Origin: Streptomyces nymphaeiformis
GTDB lineage: Bacteria; Actinomycetota; Actinomycetes; Streptomycetales; Streptomycetaceae
Direction: 5' to 3'
NCBI RefSeq assembly: GCF_014203895.1
Contig: NZ_JACHJY010000005.1
Coordinates: 496,001-560,000 of the forward strand
DNA: 64,000 bases
The position numbers and the translations under genes were made by a program. The notes beneath the pieces were generated by a model that saw nothing but the letters and a program-made list of their open reading frames with translations, had not been told where the DNA came from and searched no databases. Positions 58,295 to 64,000 of this stretch are shown here, in pieces; the stretch's first letter is position 1; every line of letters begins with the position of its first letter.

Positions 58295-59059
58295 ATGGCC
58301 ACGGACGCGGGCAGTACGGAGACAGAGAGCGGGGCACCCACCCGCACCGCGCGCGTGCCCAAGTACTACCGGCTCAAGCGACACTTGCTCGACATGACGG
58401 AGACCCTGCCGCCCGGCACGCCGGTCCCGCCGGAGCGCACGCTCGCCGCCGAGTTCGACACCTCGCGCACCACCGTGCGCCAGGCGCTCCAGGAGCTGGT
58501 CGTCGAGGGCCGTCTGGAGCGCATCCAGGGCAAGGGCACGTTCGTGGCCAAGCCCAAGGTCTCGCAGGCCCTGCAGCTCACCTCCTACACGGAGGACATG
58601 CGCGCCCAGGGCCTGGAGCCCACCTCGCAGCTCCTCGACATCGGGTACGTCACGGCCGACGACACCCTCGCCGGGCTGCTCGACATCTCGGCCGGCGGCC
58701 GGGTGCTCCGCATCGAGCGCCTGCGCCTCGCGAGCGGCGAGCCGATGGCCATCGAGACCACCCACCTGTCGGCGAAGCGCTTCCCCGCGCTGCGCCGCTC
58801 GCTCGTGAAGTACACCTCGCTGTACACGGCGCTCGCCGAGGTCTACGACGTGCACCTCGCCGAGGCCGAGGAGACCATCGAGACCTCCCTCGCCACCCCG
58901 CGCGAGGCCGGGCTGCTCGGCACGGACGTGGGCCTGCCGATGCTGATGCTCTCCCGCCACTCGCTGGACGCCCAGGGCGAGCCGGTGGAGTGGGTGCGGT
59001 CCGTCTACCGGGGCGACCGGTACAAGTTCGTGGCGCGCCTGAAGCGCCCCAACGGCTGA
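58295..59059 (+). CDS. dasR: GntR/HutC-family global regulator DasR
   Basis: 254 residues from the ATG at 58295, exactly the length of S. coelicolor DasR and nearly the same sequence across TARVPKYYRLK, PGTPVPPERTLAAEFDTSRT, VRQALQELVVEGRLERIQGK and RGDRYKFVARLKRP. The N-terminal winged helix (about residues 20-90) binds the dre box; the C-terminal UTRA domain (about 105-250) senses glucosamine-6-phosphate and related sugar phosphates. It controls chitin and N-acetylglucosamine use, development and antibiotic production. The upstream open frame is not needed. Divergent from dasA with dre sites between. Confidence 0.97.
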   Translation: MATDAGSTETESGAPTRTARVPKYYRLKRHLLDMTETLPPGTPVPPERTLAAEFDTSRTTVRQALQELVVEGRLERIQGKGTFVAKPKVSQALQLTSYTEDMRAQGLEPTSQLLDIGYVTADDTLAGLLDISAGGRVLRIERLRLASGEPMAIETTHLSAKRFPALRRSLVKYTSLYTALAEVYDVHLAEAEETIETSLATPREAGLLGTDVGLPMLMLSRHSLDAQGEPVEWVRSVYRGDRYKFVARLKRPNG

Positions 59060-59078
59060 GCCCCTTCCCGTACGACAT

Positions 59079-59113
59079 GAACGGCCGCACCCCGGCGGGG
59101 GGTGCGGCCGTTC
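59079..59113. terminator. 15-bp hairpin after dasR
   Basis: GAACGGCCGCACCCC at 59079-59093 pairs perfectly with 59099-59113 around a five-base loop, 19 bases after the dasR stop. Confidence 0.85.
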
Positions 59114-59160
59114 GCCGTTCCAGCGGCCGTTCGCCGTTCCAGCGGCCGTCCGCCGTTCCG
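59104..59160. repeat. 19-bp tandem repeat, three copies
   Basis: Copies of GCGGCCGTTCGCCGTTCCA begin at 59104 and 59123 (identical) and 59142 (two changes). The first copy includes the descending arm of the dasR terminator, so the array may have grown from that hairpin. Confidence 0.8.
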
Positions 59161-59446
59161 GGAGGCCTCACGCGGGCCGTACGGAGACGTGACGGGCACC
59201 CGGCACCTTCCGCCCGGCAGGAACGTGACGCCTCCCGGAAAGCCCCTGGTGAACGGCGCGCGGAAGCCCGCGGCACGCGCTGGCCCCTAACGGCCACGCG
59301 GTTGGCGCCAGCCGTTCTCCGGTGACAGGGCACCCCCGGCAGGCCAGTCTTGGACATGTCGAAGCCGCCCGGCAGAGCCCGGGAGCGGCCCCGGGGGAAC
59401 CACCCCGCGATCCCCGTTCCGCACCGTCCAGGAAGGCAGCCCCGCC

Positions 59447-59647
59447 ATGCCCAGCAGCGCCCGTTTCGCCACCTTCGCCCGCATTCAGCTCCGTGCCGCC
59501 GTCGCCCTCGCCGTCCCCGCCGCGGCCGCGCTGACCCTCGTCCTGGCCGCCCAGCCGGCGCCCGCCGGGACGGCCGCCGTCACCGCCTCCGCGGTCACCG
59601 CGACCCCGCAGCCCGGCGACGTCAACGACGGCTTCTCCTGGGGCTGA
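59447..59647 (+). CDS. small secreted or membrane-anchored peptide ending NDGFSWG
   Basis: 66 residues from the ATG at 59447, with AGGAAGG ten bases upstream. A basic start (MPSSARFATFARIQLR) leads into one hydrophobic stretch (AAVALAVPAAAALTLVLAAQ), then PAPAGTAAV, which may be a signal-peptidase site, and a short tail ending GDVNDGFSWG. It therefore makes a peptide of roughly 28 residues outside the membrane, or a single-span anchor. No homolog is recognised. It is the first gene of the operon that includes GT2, UbiA-like and flippase-like proteins. Confidence 0.65.
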   Translation: MPSSARFATFARIQLRAAVALAVPAAAALTLVLAAQPAPAGTAAVTASAVTATPQPGDVNDGFSWG

Positions 59648-59673
59648 TCCCCATCTATCTCATCGGCGTCTCG

Positions 59674-59952
59674 ATGAGGGCACCGGACGACGACCCCGCA
59701 CCGGACACCGGCCCCCCGCCGTCCCCGTCCGCCGCACGGCTCGTCGAGACGCTGCACCGCGTCGCCCGGCCGCAGGACCGCTTCGAGTCCGCCCGGGCGC
59801 TGGTCCTCGACCGGACCGTCCGGCTCGCCCTGTACATCCGGGGCCCCGACGAGATCGAGGCCGTCGGCCACGCGCTGCGGCTCTGCCGGCTCCTCCTCGG
59901 CCACTCCCCCGAGCTCTCCCGCCACCGCATCGCGGACTTCCGGCTCCTCTGA
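59674..59952 (+). CDS. hypothetical small helical protein
   Basis: 92 residues from the ATG at 59674; no strong ribosome site, so it may depend on translation of the previous gene, 26 bases upstream. A Pro/Asp-rich N-terminus (MRAPDDDPAPDTGPPPSPSA) is followed by three amphipathic helices (ARLVETLHRVARPQDRFESA, RALVLDRTVRLALYIRG, EIEAVGHALRLCRLLLGHSP). Nearly every third codon position is G or C, supporting real coding. No family recognised. Confidence 0.6.
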   Translation: MRAPDDDPAPDTGPPPSPSAARLVETLHRVARPQDRFESARALVLDRTVRLALYIRGPDEIEAVGHALRLCRLLLGHSPELSRHRIADFRLL

Positions 59953-60006
59953 CGCCCCCCACCGCCCGAAGAGCCCCGCCCCACGGAACCCCACCAAGGA
60001 ACCCCC

Positions 60007-61083
60007 ATGCCCAGGGCCCGTCCCAGCGTGTCCGTCATCATCCCCAACTACAACTACGAGAAGACCCTGCGCGCCTGCCTCACCTCGGTCTTCGCCCAGA
60101 CCCACGCCCCGCTCGACGTCATCGTCGTGGACGACGCCAGCACGGACCGCTCCCGGGACATCGCCCGCGAGTTCGGCGTCGTCCTCATCGCCAACCCCCA
60201 CAACCGCGGGGTGTCCGCCGCCCGGAACATGGGGGCCGCCGCCGCCCGCGGCGAGGTCCTCTTCTTCCTCGACTCCGACACCGCCCTCCACCCCGAGGCC
60301 CTCGCCCACGCCGCCGACCTGCTCCGGGACGACCCCGGCCTCGGCTGCGTCCACGGCGTCCTCGACCCCGAACCGCTCTTCGACGACGGGCCCGTCGAGC
60401 GCTACCACGCCCTCCACGCCCACTTCTGGCGCCGCCGCGCCGCCGGCGAGGTCCGCACCGCCTTCTTCGCCCTCGGCGCCATCCGCAAGGAGGTCTTCGA
60501 GGAGACCGGTCCCTTCGACGAGAACCTCCGGGACTCCGAGGACGTCGAGTACAGCGGCCGGCTCGTCCGCTCCCACCGGATCCTGATGACCGAGGCGATC
60601 CGCGGCCGCCACGACGACGTGGACCGGCTCGGAGCGATGCTCTCGGAGCAGTACCGGCGCTCGCAGCTGCTGATCGCGGCGCTCGGGCAGATGCGGGAGG
60701 GCGGGCTCACCGCCAACCGGCCGCTCGGCGTCCTCGCCGCCGCGCTGACCCTCCCCACCCTGCTCCTCGGTCTGCTGTCCCCCTGGCTGCTGCTCGTCCC
60801 GGCGCTGTGCGCGCTGCTCTTCGCCTGCGCGGATCCGGGTCTGAGCCGGTTCGCGCTGCGGACCCGGGGCCCGGGCTTCCTCCTCTACTTCACCGCGGTC
60901 CACTTCCTGCTCCACCAGGCGATCGTCCTCGGCGCGGCCCGCGGCGCCGTCCGCTGGCTCACCGAGCCGGACTTCGGCCCGAGCGTGCGCCGCCGGGACG
61001 CCACCGCCTCCCCCACCTCCACCTCCGTACGCCCCTCCCCACAGGAGTACGTCCATGGCCACGCCCACGCTGACCGGACGTGA
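60007..61083 (+). CDS. family 2 glycosyltransferase with C-terminal membrane spans
   Basis: 358 residues from the ATG at 60007, behind AAGGAA. The GT-A domain has PSVSVIIPNYNYEKTLRACL, DVIVVDDASTDRSRDIAREF, NRGVSAARNMGAAAARGEVL and the DxD-like metal site FFLDSDTALHPEAL; catalytic acid region DENLRDSEDVEYSGRLV. Two to three hydrophobic segments near 240-320 (PLGVLAAALTLPTLLLGLLS, PWLLLVPALCALLFACA) anchor it to the membrane, suggesting a lipid-linked acceptor. The last 29 bases overlap the next gene. Confidence 0.9.
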   Translation: MPRARPSVSVIIPNYNYEKTLRACLTSVFAQTHAPLDVIVVDDASTDRSRDIAREFGVVLIANPHNRGVSAARNMGAAAARGEVLFFLDSDTALHPEALAHAADLLRDDPGLGCVHGVLDPEPLFDDGPVERYHALHAHFWRRRAAGEVRTAFFALGAIRKEVFEETGPFDENLRDSEDVEYSGRLVRSHRILMTEAIRGRHDDVDRLGAMLSEQYRRSQLLIAALGQMREGGLTANRPLGVLAAALTLPTLLLGLLSPWLLLVPALCALLFACADPGLSRFALRTRGPGFLLYFTAVHFLLHQAIVLGAARGAVRWLTEPDFGPSVRRRDATASPTSTSVRPSPQEYVHGHAHADRT

Positions 61084-62017
61084 GGCGCCGGCGGTCCGTC
61101 CGCCGGCCTCCCGTCCCCCCGGTCGTCTCGCCGACCTCACCGCCCTCGTCCGCCCCGGACAGTGGACGAAGAACCTGGTCGTCGTCCCCCTCGGCCTGCT
61201 CGGCGCCCCCCACCTCGACGGCGCCGCGCTCGGCGGCGCGCTGGCCGCGATCGCCGTCTTCACCCTCGCGTCCGCGCTGATCTACCTGGTCAACGACATC
61301 GGCGACCGGGACCGCGACCGGCGTCACCCGGAGAAGCGGCACCGGCCGATCGCCGCCGGGCGGATCGGCGTCGCCACCGCCGTGTCCTTCGCCGCCGCGC
61401 TGGCCGCCCTCCTCGCGGTCACCGTCGGCCTGACCTCGCTCACCGGCACGGCCGGGCTCGCGGACTGGTGGCCGGTCGCCGCGTACGTCGCGCTCAACGC
61501 CGCGTACAGCAAGGGCCTCAAGCACGTCCCGCTGCTCGACGTCTTCATCGTGGCCCTCGGATTCGTGCTGCGCCTCGCCCAGGGGTGCCTGGCCTCCGGG
61601 AACCCGGTGCCGGACTGGCTCGCGCTCTGCGTCTTCTCGCTCTGCCTGCTGCTGATCCTCGGCAAGCGGCGGCACGAGATGGCGGTCGGCGGGGTGCTGC
61701 ACCGGCCCGCGCTGCGCGGCTACACCCTCGGCTTCCTCGACCAGCTGCTCGCCTTCACCGCGGTCCTCACGGCCGTCAGCTACGTGCTGTACGTCCAGGG
61801 CAGCCCGGTCTTCGGCGCGCACGGCCCGCTGGTAGCGGTGCTCACCGCCCCCTTCGCGCTCTTCGGCCTCGCCCGCTACCTCCAGCTGATCGTGGTCGAC
61901 GCGGGCGGCGGGAACCCCTCGCGGGCCCTGTTCAGCGACCGGATGACCGTCTCCAACGCCCTGCTGTGGTCGGCGCTGCTCGCCGGCGCGTGGCTGCTGG
62001 GCCGGATCGGCTCATGA
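61055..62017 (+). CDS. UbiA prenyltransferase family, decaprenyl-phosphate phosphoribosyltransferase-like
   Basis: 320 residues from the ATG at 61055, with AGGAG upstream and a 29-base overlap with the GT2 gene. A polytopic membrane protein with about eight spans. The first Asp-rich motif is NDIGDRDRDRRHPEKRHRP, with the ND-x-x-D-x-x-x-D-x-x-HP-x-KR-x-RP pattern of the Rv3806c (UbiA/DprA-pathway) group rather than the quinone group, and LALNAAYSKGLKHVPLLDVF-like sequence carries the second site. Such enzymes move phosphoribose onto polyprenyl phosphate. Here it would prime a lipid-linked sugar; the true donor is not proven. Confidence 0.88.
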   Translation: MATPTLTGREAPAVRPPASRPPGRLADLTALVRPGQWTKNLVVVPLGLLGAPHLDGAALGGALAAIAVFTLASALIYLVNDIGDRDRDRRHPEKRHRPIAAGRIGVATAVSFAAALAALLAVTVGLTSLTGTAGLADWWPVAAYVALNAAYSKGLKHVPLLDVFIVALGFVLRLAQGCLASGNPVPDWLALCVFSLCLLLILGKRRHEMAVGGVLHRPALRGYTLGFLDQLLAFTAVLTAVSYVLYVQGSPVFGAHGPLVAVLTAPFALFGLARYLQLIVVDAGGGNPSRALFSDRMTVSNALLWSALLAGAWLLGRIGS

Positions 62018-62967
62018 CGGCGGTCACCGTCCCCGCCCCCGGCGGCGTACGGCGCCTGCTCCCCGTCCTCTTCCCCGTCGCGGTCGTCACGGGCATCGGC
62101 TTCGCCCTGTACGGCCGGGCCGGCGAGCTCGCCGCCCTGGTCCTGCGGCCCGGATCCGTCCCGTACCTCCTGGCGGCGCTCGCGGCCAACGCCGGCGCCG
62201 TGCTGCTGTCCATGGCCACCTGGCGGACCCTGCTGTCCGACCTGGGGCCGCGGGTGCCGGGCCGGACCGCGACCCGGATCTACTTCACCTCCTACCTCGG
62301 CAAGTACGTGCCGGGCGCCGTCTGGGGCGTCCTCGCCCAGCTGCGGATGGGCGGCGCGGCCGGGGTGCCGGCTCCGGTCGTGCTCGCCGTCTTCCTGCTC
62401 AACCTGATCGTGGCCGTCCTCACCGGTCTCGCCGTCGGCCCGGTCGCCGCGCCCTGGACGATCGGGGCCGAGGCCTGGTGGCTGGTGCTGCCGGGCGCGG
62501 TCACCCTGCTGCTCGTCGTGAAACCGCGACTGCTCCACCGCCTGGCCGCCACCGCCGCCCGCCTGGCCCGCCGGCCCGCCCCCGAGGCCCGGGCGAGCGA
62601 CCGGGGCATGCGCCGGGCGCTGGCCTCCGCGACCGGTTCCTGGGCGGTCGGCGGGCTCCACCTGTGGGCGCTCGCCGTGATGCTCGGCGCCCCGCCGCTG
62701 ACCGCGCTGCCGGTCTGCGTGGGCGGCTTCGCCCTGGCCACCGCCGCCGCCAGCCTCGTCGTGGTGCTGCCGGACGGCTGGGGCGCCCGCGAGGCCCTGC
62801 TGCTCCTGGCCCTGACCGCCGTCCTGCCCTGGCAGGAGGCGACCGCCGCCGCGGTCGCCAGCCGGGTGGTCTGCACCCTCAGCGAGGTCCTCGTCGGGGG
62901 CGCCGCCCTCCTCCTGACCCTCCCCCGCCGCACGACTCCCCCCACCGACCCGAAGGAACGGACATGA
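62014..62967 (+). CDS. lysylphosphatidylglycerol synthase-type (AglD/flippase-like) membrane protein
   Basis: 317 residues from the ATG at 62014, overlapping the UbiA-like stop (ATGA). Seven to eight spans (LLPVLFPVAVVTGIGFALYG, VPYLLAALAANAGAVLLSMA, VVLAVFLLNLIVAVLTGLAV) with the conserved YFTSYLGKYVPGAVWGVLAQ segment of this family and VVVLPDGWGAREALLLLALT near the end. It lacks the cytoplasmic synthetase domain of MprF, so it is the flippase-like half only. A role in moving or assembling the lipid-linked sugar made by its neighbours is inferred. Confidence 0.85.
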   Translation: MTAVTVPAPGGVRRLLPVLFPVAVVTGIGFALYGRAGELAALVLRPGSVPYLLAALAANAGAVLLSMATWRTLLSDLGPRVPGRTATRIYFTSYLGKYVPGAVWGVLAQLRMGGAAGVPAPVVLAVFLLNLIVAVLTGLAVGPVAAPWTIGAEAWWLVLPGAVTLLLVVKPRLLHRLAATAARLARRPAPEARASDRGMRRALASATGSWAVGGLHLWALAVMLGAPPLTALPVCVGGFALATAAASLVVVLPDGWGAREALLLLALTAVLPWQEATAAAVASRVVCTLSEVLVGGAALLLTLPRRTTPPTDPKERT

Positions 62968-64000
62968 CCGCCCTCTACACCGTCGACGACTGCGAGTCGC
63001 TGACGACCAAGCAGGTCCACGGCCTGTACAAGGACCACGTCAACAAGAGCCAGGTCTCCCTGATGACCTCCTTCGGCTTCGGCCAGGAGCTCGTCGAGAG
63101 CGCGGAGGGCGTGTGGATCACCCAGCGCGACGGCCGCCGCGTCCTGGACTTCACCGGCGGGGTCGGCGTCCTCAACCACGGCCACAACCACCCCCGGATC
63201 CTCGCCGCCCGGCAGCGCTTCCAGGAGCGCAGGAGCATGGAGGTCCACAAGACCTACTTCTCGCCGTACATCGCGGCCCTCGGCCACAACCTGGCGGAAC
63301 TGCTGCCCGGCGACCTGACCATGTCGTTCTTCCCCAACTCCGGTGCGGAGGCGGTCGAGGGCGCGGTCAAGCTGGCGTACAAGTACCACGGCGGCCGGCG
63401 CTCCCGGGTGCTGCGGGCCGACATCTCCTTCCACGGCAAGCTGCTCGGCTCGGGCAGCCTGACCGGCCAGAACGCCTCGACGTTCCAATTCCCCGGCATC
63501 CCCGGCGTGGGGATCTTCCGGTACGGCGACCTGGAGTCCGTACGGAAGCTGGTCGCCGAACTCCGCACCGACAAGGGCGAGTCCGATGTGTACGCGATCC
63601 TCATCGAGCCGCTGTCGGCGTCGACGATGAACGAGTGCTCGGAGGAGTTCCTGCGCGGACTGCGGGAACTGTGCACGGCCGAGGACATCGTGCTGCTCTT
63701 CGACGAGATCTACACCGGCTGGGGCAAGACGGGCACCCTCTTCCACTTCATGCGGTACGAGGGTCTGGTCCCCGACATCCTCACCACCTCGAAGTCCTTC
63801 GGCGGCGGCAAGTCCTCCATCTCCGCGTTCGTCGCCCGCGAGCCGGTCTTCCGCAAGGCGTACGACAACCTCACGGACGCCCTGCTGCAGTCGACGTCCA
63901 CCACCTACTACGGCTTCGGCGAGGAGGCGGTCACCGCCATCGAGGCCGTCAACGTGGCCGTCGAGGACGACTATCCGGCCCGCGCCCGGGACATCGAGCG
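62964..64000 (+). CDS. class III PLP-dependent aminotransferase, truncated by window edge
   Basis: The first 345 residues, from the ATG at 62964, which overlaps the flippase-like stop (ATGA). The fold type I class III pattern is clear: GVWITQRDGRRVLDFTGGVG, LNHGHNHPRILAARQRFQER, SFFPNSGAEAVEGAVKLAYK, LLFDEIYTGWGKTGTLFHFM with the cofactor Asp, and the Schiff-base Lys in ILTTSKSFGGGKSSIS. It resembles diaminobutyrate/ornithine-type and polyketide-associated aminotransferases; the substrate is not clear. It probably makes the amino sugar or amino acid used by this operon. Confidence 0.9.
   Translation, partial: MTALYTVDDCESLTTKQVHGLYKDHVNKSQVSLMTSFGFGQELVESAEGVWITQRDGRRVLDFTGGVGVLNHGHNHPRILAARQRFQERRSMEVHKTYFSPYIAALGHNLAELLPGDLTMSFFPNSGAEAVEGAVKLAYKYHGGRRSRVLRADISFHGKLLGSGSLTGQNASTFQFPGIPGVGIFRYGDLESVRKLVAELRTDKGESDVYAILIEPLSASTMNECSEEFLRGLRELCTAEDIVLLFDEIYTGWGKTGTLFHFMRYEGLVPDILTTSKSFGGGKSSISAFVAREPVFRKAYDNLTDALLQSTSTTYYGFGEEAVTAIEAVNVAVEDDYPARARDIE

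Larger units (their letters stand above)
59060..59446. other. 387-bp region after dasR with terminator, tandem repeat and the promoter of the next operon
   Basis: It begins with the dasR terminator and a 19-bp tandem repeat (59104-59160). The remaining bases to 59446 are GC-rich and should contain the promoter of the glycosyltransferase-containing operon; AGGAAGG precedes its first start codon. No gene is visible in it. Confidence 0.6.

Overview
The window is chromosomal DNA from a high-GC actinomycete, almost certainly a Streptomyces. Third codon positions are nearly all G or C, GTG and TTG starts are common, and the gene set is characteristic: lon behind an HspR-type HAIR operator, a fused 2-oxoglutarate decarboxylase/dehydrogenase (kgd), sodX-sodN nickel superoxide dismutase, an anti-sigma/SigH pair, wblE, and the dasR/dasABC/nagB chitosugar regulon. 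As far as I remember the order, lon, kgd, malic enzyme, amino-acid ABC transporter, sodN, sigH, wblE, nagB, das and dasR follow the S. coelicolor core. Accessory blocks sit between these anchors. No tRNA, rRNA, CRISPR array, insertion sequence or prophage was recognised. lon is cut by the left edge and a class III aminotransferase by the right edge.

Layout. 1-9.4 kb: lon, a GNAT protein, a lipoprotein, a spermidine-synthase-like protein, a two-component system and kgd. 9.5-21.1 kb: seven genes all on the minus strand. In transcription order they are a CU044_2847/trypco1 protein, a trypsin-VMAP-type protein, a MoxR-type AAA ATPase, a SAV_2336-type vWA protein, a 68-residue peptide, a stand-alone HExxH peptide-hydroxylase-like protein, and a TIR-like/NB-ARC/TPR protein resembling FxsT. 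21.2-25.7 kb: a small acidic protein, a DUF4097/PadR pair with an operator, and an endoglycosylceramidase-like secreted GH5. 25.8-33.8 kb: oxidoreductase, malic enzyme, polar amino-acid ABC transporter, methyltransferase, CGNR protein and sodX/sodN. 33.9-41 kb: a LysR-GNAT pair divergent from snapalysin, a RibD-like/TetR pair, and a family 2B encapsulin (EshA) with a polyprenyl synthase as probable cargo. 41-50 kb: amidase, PLP enzyme, Na+/H+ antiporter, UBP zinc finger, anti-sigma/SigH, a lipid-kinase-like protein, WblE and a PdtaS-like kinase. 50-59 kb: TetR/SDR pair, nagB, GH3 N-acetylglucosaminidase, dasCBA and dasR with several DasR boxes. 59.4-64 kb: an accessory operon with two small proteins, a GT2, a decaprenyl-phosphate phosphoribosyltransferase-like UbiA protein, a flippase-like membrane protein and an aminotransferase.

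The best candidate for an under-described system is the 9.5-21.1 kb block. It joins an NTP-dependent vWA-MoxR-VMAP/trypsin conflict module to parts of an FxSxx-COOH-like peptide-modification system: short peptide, HExxH protein and FxsT-like sensor. The radical SAM enzyme usual for FxSxx systems is absent from the window. Secondary candidates are the encapsulin/polyprenyl-synthase pair, with a hairpin between shell and cargo genes, and the right-hand glycolipid-like operon. The das region forms one regulon: DasR would act on boxes before nagB and dasA, and a DasR-like box also lies upstream of the PdtaS-like kinase.
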